Assembly: GCF_900312815.1 (NCBI RefSeq)
Contig: NZ_OMPE01000007.1
Location: 310,001 to 374,000 of the forward strand
Direction: 5' to 3'
Source: Aquimarina sp. AU474
Lineage (GTDB): Bacteria > Bacteroidota > Bacteroidia > Flavobacteriales > Flavobacteriaceae
Length of the DNA: 64,000 nt
Below are positions 46,223-55,364 of the stretch, piece by piece; position 1 is the first letter of the stretch, and every line of letters begins with the position of its first letter. The translations under genes were made by a program, and so were the position numbers. The notes beneath the pieces are model-generated. The model was not told the DNA's origin and did no database searches. It worked only from the letters and a program-made list of their open reading frames with translations.

Positions 46223-47233
46223 ATGTCTGCTATTATAAAGATTAAACCTTTAGGTTTTACTTGGGAAACTAGTGATCCTTTTTTGTTTTGCGCCTACCAC
46301 GAAGATAATTATCCTAGAGGTAACCAAAACCTTGGTCCAAATGAATCATTAGAAGGGCGCAACATTGGTCAAGATTTCATTTTAAAAGATGGATGGCGTA
46401 TGTATCATGGAGATAAAGTACCTGGTTTTCCTGCTCATCCTCATCGTGGTTTCGAAACAGTTACTATAGTTCAAAAAGGATTAGTTGATCATTCGGATTC
46501 TTTAGGAGCCGCTGGCAGATTTGGTAATGGTGATGTGCAGTGGATGACTGCAGGTAAAGGCGTGCAACATTCAGAAATGTTTCCATTACTTCATACGGAA
46601 AAAGATAATCCTTTTTTATTATTTCAGATATGGCTCAATCTTCCTAGAGATAAAAAAATGGTTCCTCCACATTTCAAAATGTTATGGAATGAGGAAATCC
46701 CCAAAATATCTATTTCAGATAACCTAAACAATGATACTGAAATCACTTTAATTGCAGGAACTCTAGAGCAATATACCGCTTCTGCACCAGCCCCAGATTC
46801 TTGGGCTAAGAATCCTGATAACGAAGTTGTGATATGGACAATAAAGATGGCTCCTAATGCTTCTTATTCTTTCCCGACAGCTTCAGAAGGAATCAATAGA
46901 TCATTATATTTTTTTAAAGGTAAAGAAGTCATGTCAGATGGGTATACCATACCTTCTAATCATGAAATAATTCTTAATGCCAACAAGGAATTTACCATAA
47001 AAAATGGAGATACCGAAGCACATTTCTTATTGCTTCAAGGCAAACCTATTAATGAACCTGTAGTAAAACAAGGACCCTTTGTTATGAATACACAAATGGA
47101 AATTAGAGACGCTATACGTGAATATCAACAAACTGAATTTGGAGGTTGGCCTTGGCCAAGTTATGATCATGTTCATGATAAAACCAAAGGCCGGTTTGCA
47201 CTCTATCCAGACGGAACAGAAATAAAGAAGTAA
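46223..47233 (+). CDS. Pirin family protein
   Basis: The 336-residue bicupin has the pirin metal motif FPAHPHRGFETVTIVQKG, then GDVQWMTAGKGVQHSEM with the second His/Glu pair, and a pirin C-terminal cupin (DTEAHFLLLQGKPINEPVVKQGPFVMN). It is longer than average pirins (~230-300). Pirins bind iron; some are quercetinases, others regulators. It is the last gene of the peptide-hydrolysis operon. Confidence 0.9.
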   Translation: MSAIIKIKPLGFTWETSDPFLFCAYHEDNYPRGNQNLGPNESLEGRNIGQDFILKDGWRMYHGDKVPGFPAHPHRGFETVTIVQKGLVDHSDSLGAAGRFGNGDVQWMTAGKGVQHSEMFPLLHTEKDNPFLLFQIWLNLPRDKKMVPPHFKMLWNEEIPKISISDNLNNDTEITLIAGTLEQYTASAPAPDSWAKNPDNEVVIWTIKMAPNASYSFPTASEGINRSLYFFKGKEVMSDGYTIPSNHEIILNANKEFTIKNGDTEAHFLLLQGKPINEPVVKQGPFVMNTQMEIRDAIREYQQTEFGGWPWPSYDHVHDKTKGRFALYPDGTEIKK

Positions 47234-47256
47234 ATTTTAACATAAAAAATAATCCT

Positions 47257-47264
47257 TATCTTTA
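47257..47264 (+). promoter_or_regulatory. Possible -7 box before the first hybrid kinase
   Basis: TATCTTTA matches seven of the eight bases of the Bacteroidota -7 pattern TAnnTTTG and lies 63 bases ahead of the kinase start. The same octamer precedes the second kinase. No TTTG -33 element is evident here. Confidence 0.35.
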
Positions 47265-47326
47265 AAACAATGTTAACATAATCGTTGGTTTTCTTCCTAG
47301 CCAAGAAGACCACATTCTGGTATTTA

Positions 47327-49378
47327 ATGAGAAAATTGCTTCTTTTATCATTGTTATTTTTAGGATTGTTATACTCCTGCTCCAAAGAAAATATTCTTAC
47401 CCCTTCAGAGCAAGAATGGTTAAAAGAAAACGAATACATTAGTGTAGCTTTATATCCGTACTACCCGCCTTATCAATTTATAAATCATGATAGTTCTATT
47501 GAAGGTATTTTCATTGAGTATTTAGACCTAATTGAAGAAAAGATAGACTATACATTTAAAAGAAAGTATTATTCAAACTGGTCCAAAGAACTTCAAGAAG
47601 CAAAAGATAAAAAAGTTGATATCATTTTCGAAATTCAAGAAACTAAAAATCGTAAAGAATACCTAACTTTTTACGCTAAAACTTTTGAATCTAAGCATGT
47701 TTTAGTAACTAGAAAGAAACCATATATAGGTAATAAAATTAGTGATTTTACTAACATGGAAATTGTAGTTCCGAAGGATTACGCTATTGTTGAAAATTTA
47801 AAACGTAAGTATCCCAAATTAACTATTATTGAGGAAGCCGATGATTTGACTTGCCTGCAAAAACTAAATAGCGGAAAATATGACGCATACTTAGGTCCAA
47901 AAGCGGTGGTCAATTATCTAATTAATACTAAAAACTTAACAAGTTTAACCATTACAGGCGAGACCAAACTCTCGTACAAGCCTGGAATAGCAGTCGATAA
48001 AGAAAATAAAATCTTAAATAATATTATTTCTAAGGCCATTCAGGATATTTCTTCGACAGAAAACCAAAATATCATTGAAAACTGGTTGTATACAGAAACA
48101 AGGCCATTTTATAAGGAATCTAAATTTTTAGTTCCTTTATTGTTATCAATCTCGATAATTTTGATAATTCTTCTGACCATTAACTTTTATTTAGGTCATA
48201 TTGTAAAAAGAAGAACCAAACAACTTAGGATTACCAAAGAAAATGTTGAAAAAGACAACAATCTTAAAACTGCATTTATCCGCAATGTATCTCATGAAAT
48301 TAGAAGTCCTATGAATGGTATTATTGGTTTTTCAAAGCTTCTAAACGAACCCCAAATTACAATTAACGAAAAAAGAAAATATACTGATAATATTATTCAA
48401 AGCTGTAAACAGTTAATTACAAACATGGATAATATACTTGAAGTATCAAAACTTCAAACCAAACAAGTTACACTTAATCCAGAACCAACAGATATATTTG
48501 ATGTATTTAATACTATTCTCTCTCTTTTTGATGAAAAAGCTAAAAAGAAAGGAATTGATCTTATTTTAAATAATACTATTGATCGTAACAAACGTGTTAT
48601 AATCATAGATAAATCCAAACTTATAAAAACCGTTGGTGGCATTCTTGAAAATTCTATAAAATTTACTAATCGAGGAGCCATTTTAATTTCGGGATCAACA
48701 CAAAATTCATCCCTGATTATCTCTGTTAGAGATTCTGGAATAGGTATTAAAACTAAAGATCAACAAGTATTGTTCAAGAGTTTTGCAAGATCCGAAAATC
48801 AAATTTCGAAAAAATATGGTGGGTTAGGATTAGGGTTAACTATAGCAAAAAAGAATACCGATTTAATGAATGGAGAACTATCTTTATCTTCTATAGAAAA
48901 TCAAGGAACTACCTTTAGGTTAGCACTCCCCTACACTCCTGTAAACCAGAAAAACAGCAATCCTATTCATAATAAAATAGCTACCCCTGAGCAATTAAAA
49001 GAAAAAATTGTTTTGATAGCAGAAGACGGTGAAGTTAACTACTTATTTCTCAAAACAATTTTAACAAAAACAGAAGATTATAATTTTATTATTCATAGAG
49101 CAAAAAATGGCAAAGAAGCCGTGTTATTTTGCGAAGAAAATAAAAATATAGACCTCGTATTGATGGATATAAAAATGCCCGAAATGGATGGCTATCAAGC
49201 TACGGTTCTTATTAAAAAAATGGAACCCGAACTCCCTGTAATTGCACAAACTGCCTATTCTACCAAAGAAGATATTCAAAACGCATATGCCGCAGGATGT
49301 GATGATTTTATATCGAAACCTATTGACCCAAAAATTCTAAAAAAAATCCTTAAAAAATACCTTGTTTCAGAAAATTAA
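47327..49378 (+). CDS. Hybrid histidine kinase lipoprotein with solute-binding sensor domain, copy 1
   Basis: The 683-residue protein starts with a lipobox (LLYSC, C18); I use the ATG at 47327 because the TTG at 47285 would put 14 odd residues ahead of it. Order: periplasmic SBP3-like domain (VALYPYYPPYQFINHD, KVDIIFEIQETKNR), one membrane helix (LVPLLLSISIILIILLTINF), HisKA with H323 in NVSHEIRSPMNG, HATPase (ILENSIKFTN, DSGIGIKTKD, GGLGLGLTIA), and a receiver with D614 in LMDIKMPEMDG. It senses a small ligand and phosphorylates its own receiver; no HPt or output domain is present. Confidence 0.92.
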   Translation: MRKLLLLSLLFLGLLYSCSKENILTPSEQEWLKENEYISVALYPYYPPYQFINHDSSIEGIFIEYLDLIEEKIDYTFKRKYYSNWSKELQEAKDKKVDIIFEIQETKNRKEYLTFYAKTFESKHVLVTRKKPYIGNKISDFTNMEIVVPKDYAIVENLKRKYPKLTIIEEADDLTCLQKLNSGKYDAYLGPKAVVNYLINTKNLTSLTITGETKLSYKPGIAVDKENKILNNIISKAIQDISSTENQNIIENWLYTETRPFYKESKFLVPLLLSISIILIILLTINFYLGHIVKRRTKQLRITKENVEKDNNLKTAFIRNVSHEIRSPMNGIIGFSKLLNEPQITINEKRKYTDNIIQSCKQLITNMDNILEVSKLQTKQVTLNPEPTDIFDVFNTILSLFDEKAKKKGIDLILNNTIDRNKRVIIIDKSKLIKTVGGILENSIKFTNRGAILISGSTQNSSLIISVRDSGIGIKTKDQQVLFKSFARSENQISKKYGGLGLGLTIAKKNTDLMNGELSLSSIENQGTTFRLALPYTPVNQKNSNPIHNKIATPEQLKEKIVLIAEDGEVNYLFLKTILTKTEDYNFIIHRAKNGKEAVLFCEENKNIDLVLMDIKMPEMDGYQATVLIKKMEPELPVIAQTAYSTKEDIQNAYAAGCDDFISKPIDPKILKKILKKYLVSEN

Positions 49379-49468
49379 CAATAACCTGATTAACAACCTA
49401 TAGTATAATATTTCTGTATTTTATTATGTATCTAAATAGCCGAAAAATTTAAATTAGAATTCAGTTTC

Positions 49469-49500
49469 CTTGAAAGTGTTACTATTAAATAGTATCTTTA
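49469..49500 (+). promoter_or_regulatory. Candidate promoter of the second hybrid kinase
   Basis: CTTG at 49469-49472 (consensus TTTG) is followed after 20 bases by TATCTTTA at 49493-49500 (consensus TAnnTTTG), a spacing normal for Bacteroidota sigma-A promoters. The octamer is the same as before copy 1. It indicates that copy 2 is expressed on its own rather than by read-through. Confidence 0.45.
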
Positions 49501-49545
49501 AGTAGGAGAACAAGGAAAAGTAAAAGGATCATTAGTCAAAAAATT

Positions 49546-51618
49546 ATGTCTAAAAAATTACGATTTACTTTCGTTTTACTAATTGTATGTTCTTGGTTTT
49601 TCTCCTGTTCGAAACCTACGTCTCTACTTACACAAGAAGAAAAAGATTGGTTGCGTAATAATGATAATATCTCTGTAGCTTTCTTTCCGTATTACGCACC
49701 TTATCAGTTTATTAATGAAAATAGTAAAATTGATGGGATTCTTATTGATTACCTTGATCTTATCGAAGAAAAAATTGGACATAAATTTGAAAGAAAACTT
49801 TATGTTAATTGGGAGAGATTATTAAACGACGCAAAAAATAATGACGTCGATATTGTCTTAGAAATACAGCAAACTTCTGAACGAGACGCCTACTTAAACT
49901 ACTATGCACAACTTTTTGAATCAAGTTATGTTATTGTAACTCAAGAAGACAAAAATTTTGGCTCCGAAATTAAAGATTATTATAATAAAACTGTAACGGT
50001 GCCTAAAGATTATGGTATCCACGAGATACTTAAAAAAGAAGAAAAAGGACTTCATATTGCAACAGAAATTGATGACCTCGCTTCAATCAAACAGGTGAGT
50101 AATGGTAAGTATCATGCTTATATTGGCCCTAAGGCAGTAGCTAATTACCTAATTAAAACTGAAAATTTAGAAAATTTAAAAATTGTTGGCGAAACAGGAT
50201 ATAATTACGCACCAAGTTTAGCCGTGCAAAAGAATAATATCATTCTAAATAGAATTATTTCTAAAGCTGACAATAGCATAACTGATGCCGAGAAAAATGT
50301 GATTTTTGATAATTGGTTATATCATGAAATTGTACCCTTTTATAAACAAGCTAATTTTTGGATTTTTCTATCGATGATTATTCTATTATGTCTTATCGTT
50401 ATATTACTTTTAAATAAATATCTCAAATATTTAATTAAGCGAAAAACAAAGGAATTGAAAGTTGCCAAAGAGCGTGCAGAAGAAAGTAATAAATTAAAAA
50501 CAGCATTTATTCATAATATATCACATGAGGTACGAACTCCTATGAATGGTATTATTGGTTTTTCCGAATTGCTCAATGACCCTGAGATTACACATAATAA
50601 ACAAAAAGAATATTCTAAGATAATTATTGATAGTAGTAATCAACTAATTACTATTATTGATGATATCATTGAAATATCAAAATTGCAAACCAATCAAGTA
50701 GAATTACATCTCGAAGAAGTTAACTTTAATGAGTTGTTACAATTGTTGTTTTCCAAATTTCAGAGTAAAGCTATACTCAAAAACATAGCAATCCATCTTA
50801 ACAATAAACTAACCGATGAATTAGAAACTATTTTGATGGATCGTTCAAAAATGAACAAAATATTATCAAACTTGATCGATAATGCTATCAAGTTCACCAA
50901 AAAAGGTATCGTAGAGATTTCTACCGAAATTAAAGGAGATTCTCTAGCAATCAGTATTAGAGATACAGGAATAGGTATCAAATCTGAAGATCAGGAAATT
51001 ATATTTAGAAATTTTTCACAATCAGAAAAAGAAGTCACCAAAAGTTATGACGGGCTCGGTCTAGGTCTATCTATTGCTCAACAAAATGCTCAATTAATTA
51101 AAGGAAATATTTCTTTTACATCAATACCCAACAAGGGATCTAATTTTATTTTGACTGTGCCATATCACCCTATTTTTGATCCTAATAAGGGTACGCTTTC
51201 AGTGGAGTCAGAAGATTTAAACCAAACTCCTATAAAACAAGTAGTTCTAATAGTAGAAGATGGGGATATAAATTTCCTGTTTTTAAAAACAGTTTTATTA
51301 AAAATGAAAGGATATAAATTTGTGATCCACCGTGCCGAAAACGGAAAGCAAGCTGTAGATATTTGTGAGGGTAATGAAAATATTGATTTAATTCTTATGG
51401 ATATCCGAATGCCAGTAATGGATGGGTATACTGCAACAAAAAGGATTAAAAAAATCAGACCCGAACTCCCCATTATAGCTCAAACTGCTTATTCTACAGA
51501 AGAAGACATTCAAAAAGCATTAGATGCTGGTTGTGATGATTTCGTTTCTAAACCTGTAGATCGCAAAATACTAAAACCTATTATTGGTAAGTATTTTTCA
51601 ATTTTTTCTAAGTCCTAA
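49546..51618 (+). CDS. Hybrid histidine kinase lipoprotein with solute-binding sensor domain, copy 2
   Basis: A 690-residue paralogue of the previous gene along its whole length: lipobox WFFSC (C21), SBP3-like sensor (VAFFPYYAPYQFINEN, DVDIVLEIQQTSER), one helix (FLSMIILLCLIVILLLN), HisKA with H327 in NISHEVRTPMNG, HATPase (LIDNAIKFTK, DTGIGIKSED, DGLGLGLSIA) and a receiver with D619 in LMDIRMPVMDG. Both copies are intact. Sensor domains differ more than the kinase and receiver, so they may respond to different ligands. DUF1853 follows after 8 bases. Confidence 0.92.
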   Translation: MSKKLRFTFVLLIVCSWFFSCSKPTSLLTQEEKDWLRNNDNISVAFFPYYAPYQFINENSKIDGILIDYLDLIEEKIGHKFERKLYVNWERLLNDAKNNDVDIVLEIQQTSERDAYLNYYAQLFESSYVIVTQEDKNFGSEIKDYYNKTVTVPKDYGIHEILKKEEKGLHIATEIDDLASIKQVSNGKYHAYIGPKAVANYLIKTENLENLKIVGETGYNYAPSLAVQKNNIILNRIISKADNSITDAEKNVIFDNWLYHEIVPFYKQANFWIFLSMIILLCLIVILLLNKYLKYLIKRKTKELKVAKERAEESNKLKTAFIHNISHEVRTPMNGIIGFSELLNDPEITHNKQKEYSKIIIDSSNQLITIIDDIIEISKLQTNQVELHLEEVNFNELLQLLFSKFQSKAILKNIAIHLNNKLTDELETILMDRSKMNKILSNLIDNAIKFTKKGIVEISTEIKGDSLAISIRDTGIGIKSEDQEIIFRNFSQSEKEVTKSYDGLGLGLSIAQQNAQLIKGNISFTSIPNKGSNFILTVPYHPIFDPNKGTLSVESEDLNQTPIKQVVLIVEDGDINFLFLKTVLLKMKGYKFVIHRAENGKQAVDICEGNENIDLILMDIRMPVMDGYTATKRIKKIRPELPIIAQTAYSTEEDIQKALDAGCDDFVSKPVDRKILKPIIGKYFSIFSKS

Positions 51619-51626
51619 TTTTAATA

Positions 51627-52451
51627 ATGCAGATTAAAGAAAGATATCTAGGCTTTCTAGAAAGTAAGTCTTTATGGGAAAAGAAAACCGTTATTGGGTT
51701 ATCACAATTTTGTTTCGATCTATTTCCTGAAGTTTTTCCGGTACAGGATACGGTGAATATTTCTATTCCTGCTAACGAAGTTTTAGGCAAACGAGTCGAA
51801 TCTTTTTTTGAATATTATATTTTACAATCCAATCGTTACACTCTATTAGCCAAAAATCTACAAATATTTAGAGATAAAATTACTATCGGTGAGTTAGATT
51901 TTCTTGTATTTGATACCATTAAGAAAAAACAAATTCATATTGAATTGGTTTACAAGTTTTACGTATACGACCTTACAATTGATATGGAATCAGATAGATG
52001 GATTGGCCCCAATAGAAATGATAGTTTGTCGCAAAAAATCGAAAAACTAAAAGTAAAACAGCTTCCTTTACTCTTTAAACCCGAAACTAAACCTATTTTA
52101 GAAAATTTAGAAATTGAATTAGATGCTATAGAACAGCAAGTCTGTTTTATGGGGCATCTTTTTATTCCCCTTTCCATGCAAGGTCAACATATTCCCCTAT
52201 TAAACAACCATTGCATTAGTGGATTCTGGATAACAATAAAAGATTTTAGATCAAAAAGTTACGGAGCTTTCCAGTATTGTATTCCGCAAAAAAAGAATTG
52301 GATTGTAAATCCCAAATATTGTACTAGTTGGTTGTCATTTAATGATATACAAGAATCAATTGAAATTGCAAAAAACCAAAAAAAATCTTTACTACTGTGG
52401 ATGAAAAGCAGCAAAGATTCTTTTGAACGATTTTTTATCGTTTGGTGGTAA
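51627..52451 (+). CDS. DUF1853 family protein
   Basis: The 274-residue soluble protein matches DUF1853: FFEYYILQSNRYTLLAKNLQI, TIGELDFLVFDTIKKKQIHI with the E-x-D-F pattern, and HIELVYKFYVYD, which together resemble a PD-(D/E)xK-nuclease-like core (G-E-L-D ... E-L-x-x-K). The rest includes NRNDSLSQKIEKLKVKQL. A nuclease role is only inferred from the pattern. It starts 8 bases after the second kinase, possibly co-transcribed, and converges on the MoxR gene. Confidence 0.75.
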   Translation: MQIKERYLGFLESKSLWEKKTVIGLSQFCFDLFPEVFPVQDTVNISIPANEVLGKRVESFFEYYILQSNRYTLLAKNLQIFRDKITIGELDFLVFDTIKKKQIHIELVYKFYVYDLTIDMESDRWIGPNRNDSLSQKIEKLKVKQLPLLFKPETKPILENLEIELDAIEQQVCFMGHLFIPLSMQGQHIPLLNNHCISGFWITIKDFRSKSYGAFQYCIPQKKNWIVNPKYCTSWLSFNDIQESIEIAKNQKKSLLLWMKSSKDSFERFFIVWW

Positions 52452-52469
52452 CCTTAATCACAAATTAAA

Positions 52470-52495
52470 TACAGTAACATATTTACCTTACTGTA
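52470..52495. terminator. Hairpin between convergent DUF1853 and MoxR genes
   Basis: An 8-bp perfect stem TACAGTAA (52470-52477) / TTACTGTA (52488-52495) with a 10-base loop lies in the short space between the two convergent stops. There is no long T run, so it is a weak bidirectional terminator. Confidence 0.45.
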
Positions 52496-52496
52496 A

Positions 52497-53960
52497 TTAC
52501 AAACCACTAATATAGCTACCATAAAGATCATTAAATCGGAAACCCTCGGATAATCTATATTTACTAAGTTTCTTAAACTCTACTAATCCCCACAGCAAAA
52601 ATTCCTTCATGAAATAACTATCGTCTTTATTAATATCAGGTTGATATTCCCTAATTAATTGATCTAACGGCCGTATTCCATCTAATTTTGTTTTATACTC
52701 TTGTTCGGGTATATCATCTAGCAATTCAAAACCACTTTCTTCAAAAAACCAGTTCACTAATTCTTGATATGGACTATCATCACTCTCTTTTTCTAATTTT
52801 TCTATTTTAGGAAAATAATCAGGAAACAATGTTTTAATCGCATCTACTATTAAAGAGTTTGCAACAGATGCGGCTCCTTCTTGTTCTCCTTCATAAACCA
52901 ACTCTACTTTTCCCGTAATTGAAGGAATGACGCCAGTAAAATCACTTAACCGTAAAAGTGTTTTTTTATCTTTAGAATACAATGATCTATGTTCGGCTGT
53001 ACTCAGTAGGTTCTCGTAGGCGGTAATACTCATTCTAGCACTTATCCCACTTTTATGATCTATAAATTCACTTTCTCTAGCCTGAAAACTTATTTGTTCT
53101 AATAAATCTTTGGCTATATCAGGTACATGGACTAAATCACTTTGTCTTCCATCCAATTTAGCTTCTTGCTGGGTAATAGTTTTAGCTATTTCTATATTTT
53201 CAGGATAATGTGTTAAAATCTGCGAACCAATTCTATCTTTAAGAGGGGTAACGATACTGCCTCTATTCGTATAATCTTCGGGATTAGCAGTAAATACAAA
53301 CTGAATATCAAGAGGTAACCTTAGTTTAAATCCTCTTATTTGAATATCTCCCTCTTGTAAAATATTAAATAATGCCACTTGTATTCTTGCTTGCAAATCA
53401 GGTAATTCATTAATAACAAAAATACTTCGGTTGGCTCTTGGTATCATTCCAAAATGTATCACACGATCATCTGCATAACTCAATTTAAGATTTGCTGCTT
53501 TGATAGGGTCAACATCGCCAATAATATCTGCAACTGTAACATCAGGTGTGGCCAGTTTTTCGGCAAAACGTTCGGATCTGTGTAACCATGTAATTGGGGT
53601 ATGATCTCCTTTTTCTGCAATCAAAGTAACTGCATATCTAGAGATCGGGCTTAATGGATCATCATTAATTTCTGATCCCTCTACAACAGGAATCCACTCA
53701 TCCAAAAGGTTAATCATTTGTCTTGCCAACCTGGTTTTAGCCTGTCCTCGTAACCCCAGCAAATTAATATTATGTCTAGAAAGTATAGCTCTCTCCAATT
53801 CGGGAATCACTGTATTTTCATATCCATGAATACCGGTAAAAGTTCCTTCATTATTATTTATTTTAGTTATTAAATTATTTCTTAATTCATCTTTGATAGA
53901 TGTAGTTGTATACCCCGATTCTTTTAACTGTCCGAGTGTTTTTATACTTTCTATTTTCAT
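52497..53960 (-). CDS. MoxR/magnesium-chelatase-like AAA+ ATPase
   Basis: The 487-residue ATPase has Walker A GLRGQAKT (residues 69-76), a Walker B-like strand SIFVINELPDLQ (Asn where Asp is usual, Glu kept), sensor 1 QFVFTANPEDYTNRG, and a helical lid. The insert with IQVALFNILQEGDIQIRG is typical of MgsA/ChlI- and MoxR-like proteins. It should remodel or insert cofactors into a target together with the VWA protein encoded upstream (48-base gap). Substrate unknown; no metal-enzyme genes are near. Confidence 0.88.
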   Translation of the reverse strand: MKIESIKTLGQLKESGYTTTSIKDELRNNLITKINNNEGTFTGIHGYENTVIPELERAILSRHNINLLGLRGQAKTRLARQMINLLDEWIPVVEGSEINDDPLSPISRYAVTLIAEKGDHTPITWLHRSERFAEKLATPDVTVADIIGDVDPIKAANLKLSYADDRVIHFGMIPRANRSIFVINELPDLQARIQVALFNILQEGDIQIRGFKLRLPLDIQFVFTANPEDYTNRGSIVTPLKDRIGSQILTHYPENIEIAKTITQQEAKLDGRQSDLVHVPDIAKDLLEQISFQARESEFIDHKSGISARMSITAYENLLSTAEHRSLYSKDKKTLLRLSDFTGVIPSITGKVELVYEGEQEGAASVANSLIVDAIKTLFPDYFPKIEKLEKESDDSPYQELVNWFFEESGFELLDDIPEQEYKTKLDGIRPLDQLIREYQPDINKDDSYFMKEFLLWGLVEFKKLSKYRLSEGFRFNDLYGSYISGL

Positions 53961-54008
53961 ATTTAATTTTTCTCTGTGACGATTTATCCTAAACTTAAAC
54001 CCTAATTA

Positions 54009-55139
54009 TTACCCTTTAATTCTCTTTTTTCTATTGGTTTCATAATCTTCAAAAATCATTTCACCCAAACCTTTAAGGCCTGTATAAAATGCTTTTCCTT
54101 GATTGGCATAAGTAAACTCCCTTACAAATTGCATCAAATATGGATCTTGAGCTATCATAAAAGTTGTTATGGGTATATGTAATCTTCTTGCCTGTTGTGC
54201 CATCATATAACACTTATTTACAATATGACGGTCAAGACCATTACTGTTTTTATAGTATTGACCATCTGGCATCCTAAGGCAACTAGGTTTACCATCGGTA
54301 ATCATAAATATTTGTTTATTTGTGTTTCGTTTTCTTCGTAACATATCCATTGCCAATTGCAATCCTGCTACCGTATTTGTATGATAAGGTCCTACTTGTA
54401 GATATGGTAAATCTTTTATGGCTATGGGCCATGCATCATTACCAAACACTAAAATGTCTAAGGTATCTTTAGGGTATCTTGTGGTGATTAATTCTGCCAA
54501 TGCCATCGCCACTTTTTTTGCTGGTGTAATCCGGTCCTCTCCATACAATATCATGCTATGACTAATATCAATCATTAGCACAGTACTCATTTGCGCTTTG
54601 AACTGAGTTTCTTCGACGATGAGATCATCCTCTGTCAAATTAAGATCTCCAATACCATGATTAATTTGAGCATTTTTAAGGCTTTCGGTTATAGAAATTC
54701 GTTCTAAAGAATCGCCATACTGATAATTACGAAACTCTCCTGCATGTTCATCTCCTTGACCAGTATGTTTTGTTCTATGATTACCTGCTCCACTCCGTTT
54801 TAATTTTCCGAAAATTTGATCCAAAGCTCTTTTTCGAATAGCTTGTTCCGTTTTGGCAGTAATTGCCATTTTCCCTTTACCGTCTGGTTTTATTTCTTCG
54901 CGTATATATCCCTTCTTCTTAAGGTCTTCAACAAAATCATCTAAAGTATACTCTTCATCTGTTAATTGATATTCCTTATCCAATTCCTTCAACCAATCAA
55001 GGGCTTCGTCAAGATCTCCAGATGTGTGTGTTATAATCTCCTGAAAAATATCAAAAAGTTTATCGAATGGGGATTGTTCTGGAGCTTCATAGGTTGTAAA
55101 AGTAAAACCTTTTTTAAACAATTTTCTTTTCTCTTCCAT
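54009..55139 (-). CDS. VWA-domain protein, partner of the MoxR ATPase
   Basis: The 376-residue protein has an acidic helical N-terminal half with a Gly/His-rich linker (SGAGNHRTKHTGQGDEHAGE) and a C-terminal von Willebrand A domain carrying the MIDAS D191-I-S193-H-S195 (MIDISHSMILYG) and MITDGKPSCLRMPDG. MoxR ATPases and VWA proteins act in pairs as chaperones or metal-insertion machines. It is first in the minus-strand two-gene unit, with a separate start just after its 5' flank. Confidence 0.88.
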   Translation of the reverse strand: MEEKRKLFKKGFTFTTYEAPEQSPFDKLFDIFQEIITHTSGDLDEALDWLKELDKEYQLTDEEYTLDDFVEDLKKKGYIREEIKPDGKGKMAITAKTEQAIRKRALDQIFGKLKRSGAGNHRTKHTGQGDEHAGEFRNYQYGDSLERISITESLKNAQINHGIGDLNLTEDDLIVEETQFKAQMSTVLMIDISHSMILYGEDRITPAKKVAMALAELITTRYPKDTLDILVFGNDAWPIAIKDLPYLQVGPYHTNTVAGLQLAMDMLRRKRNTNKQIFMITDGKPSCLRMPDGQYYKNSNGLDRHIVNKCYMMAQQARRLHIPITTFMIAQDPYLMQFVREFTYANQGKAFYTGLKGLGEMIFEDYETNRKKRIKG

Positions 55140-55364
55140 TAGATAAAGTTAGTATATTTTATAAAAGATAAGCCCTCTATTCGTATCGAAGAAATGAGAA
55201 TTAACATTTGTTTTGGAGTATTTATAAAAGATAGGCGTCTTACCGAGTAAAATATGTATACTTATCCACTACATTTCTTATCTTTGAGGAAAGACCATAG
55301 TTATCCTATGTTTTTTGTTCGACAACGAATACATTTTATCACACTTTACACTTTAATTTTCATC

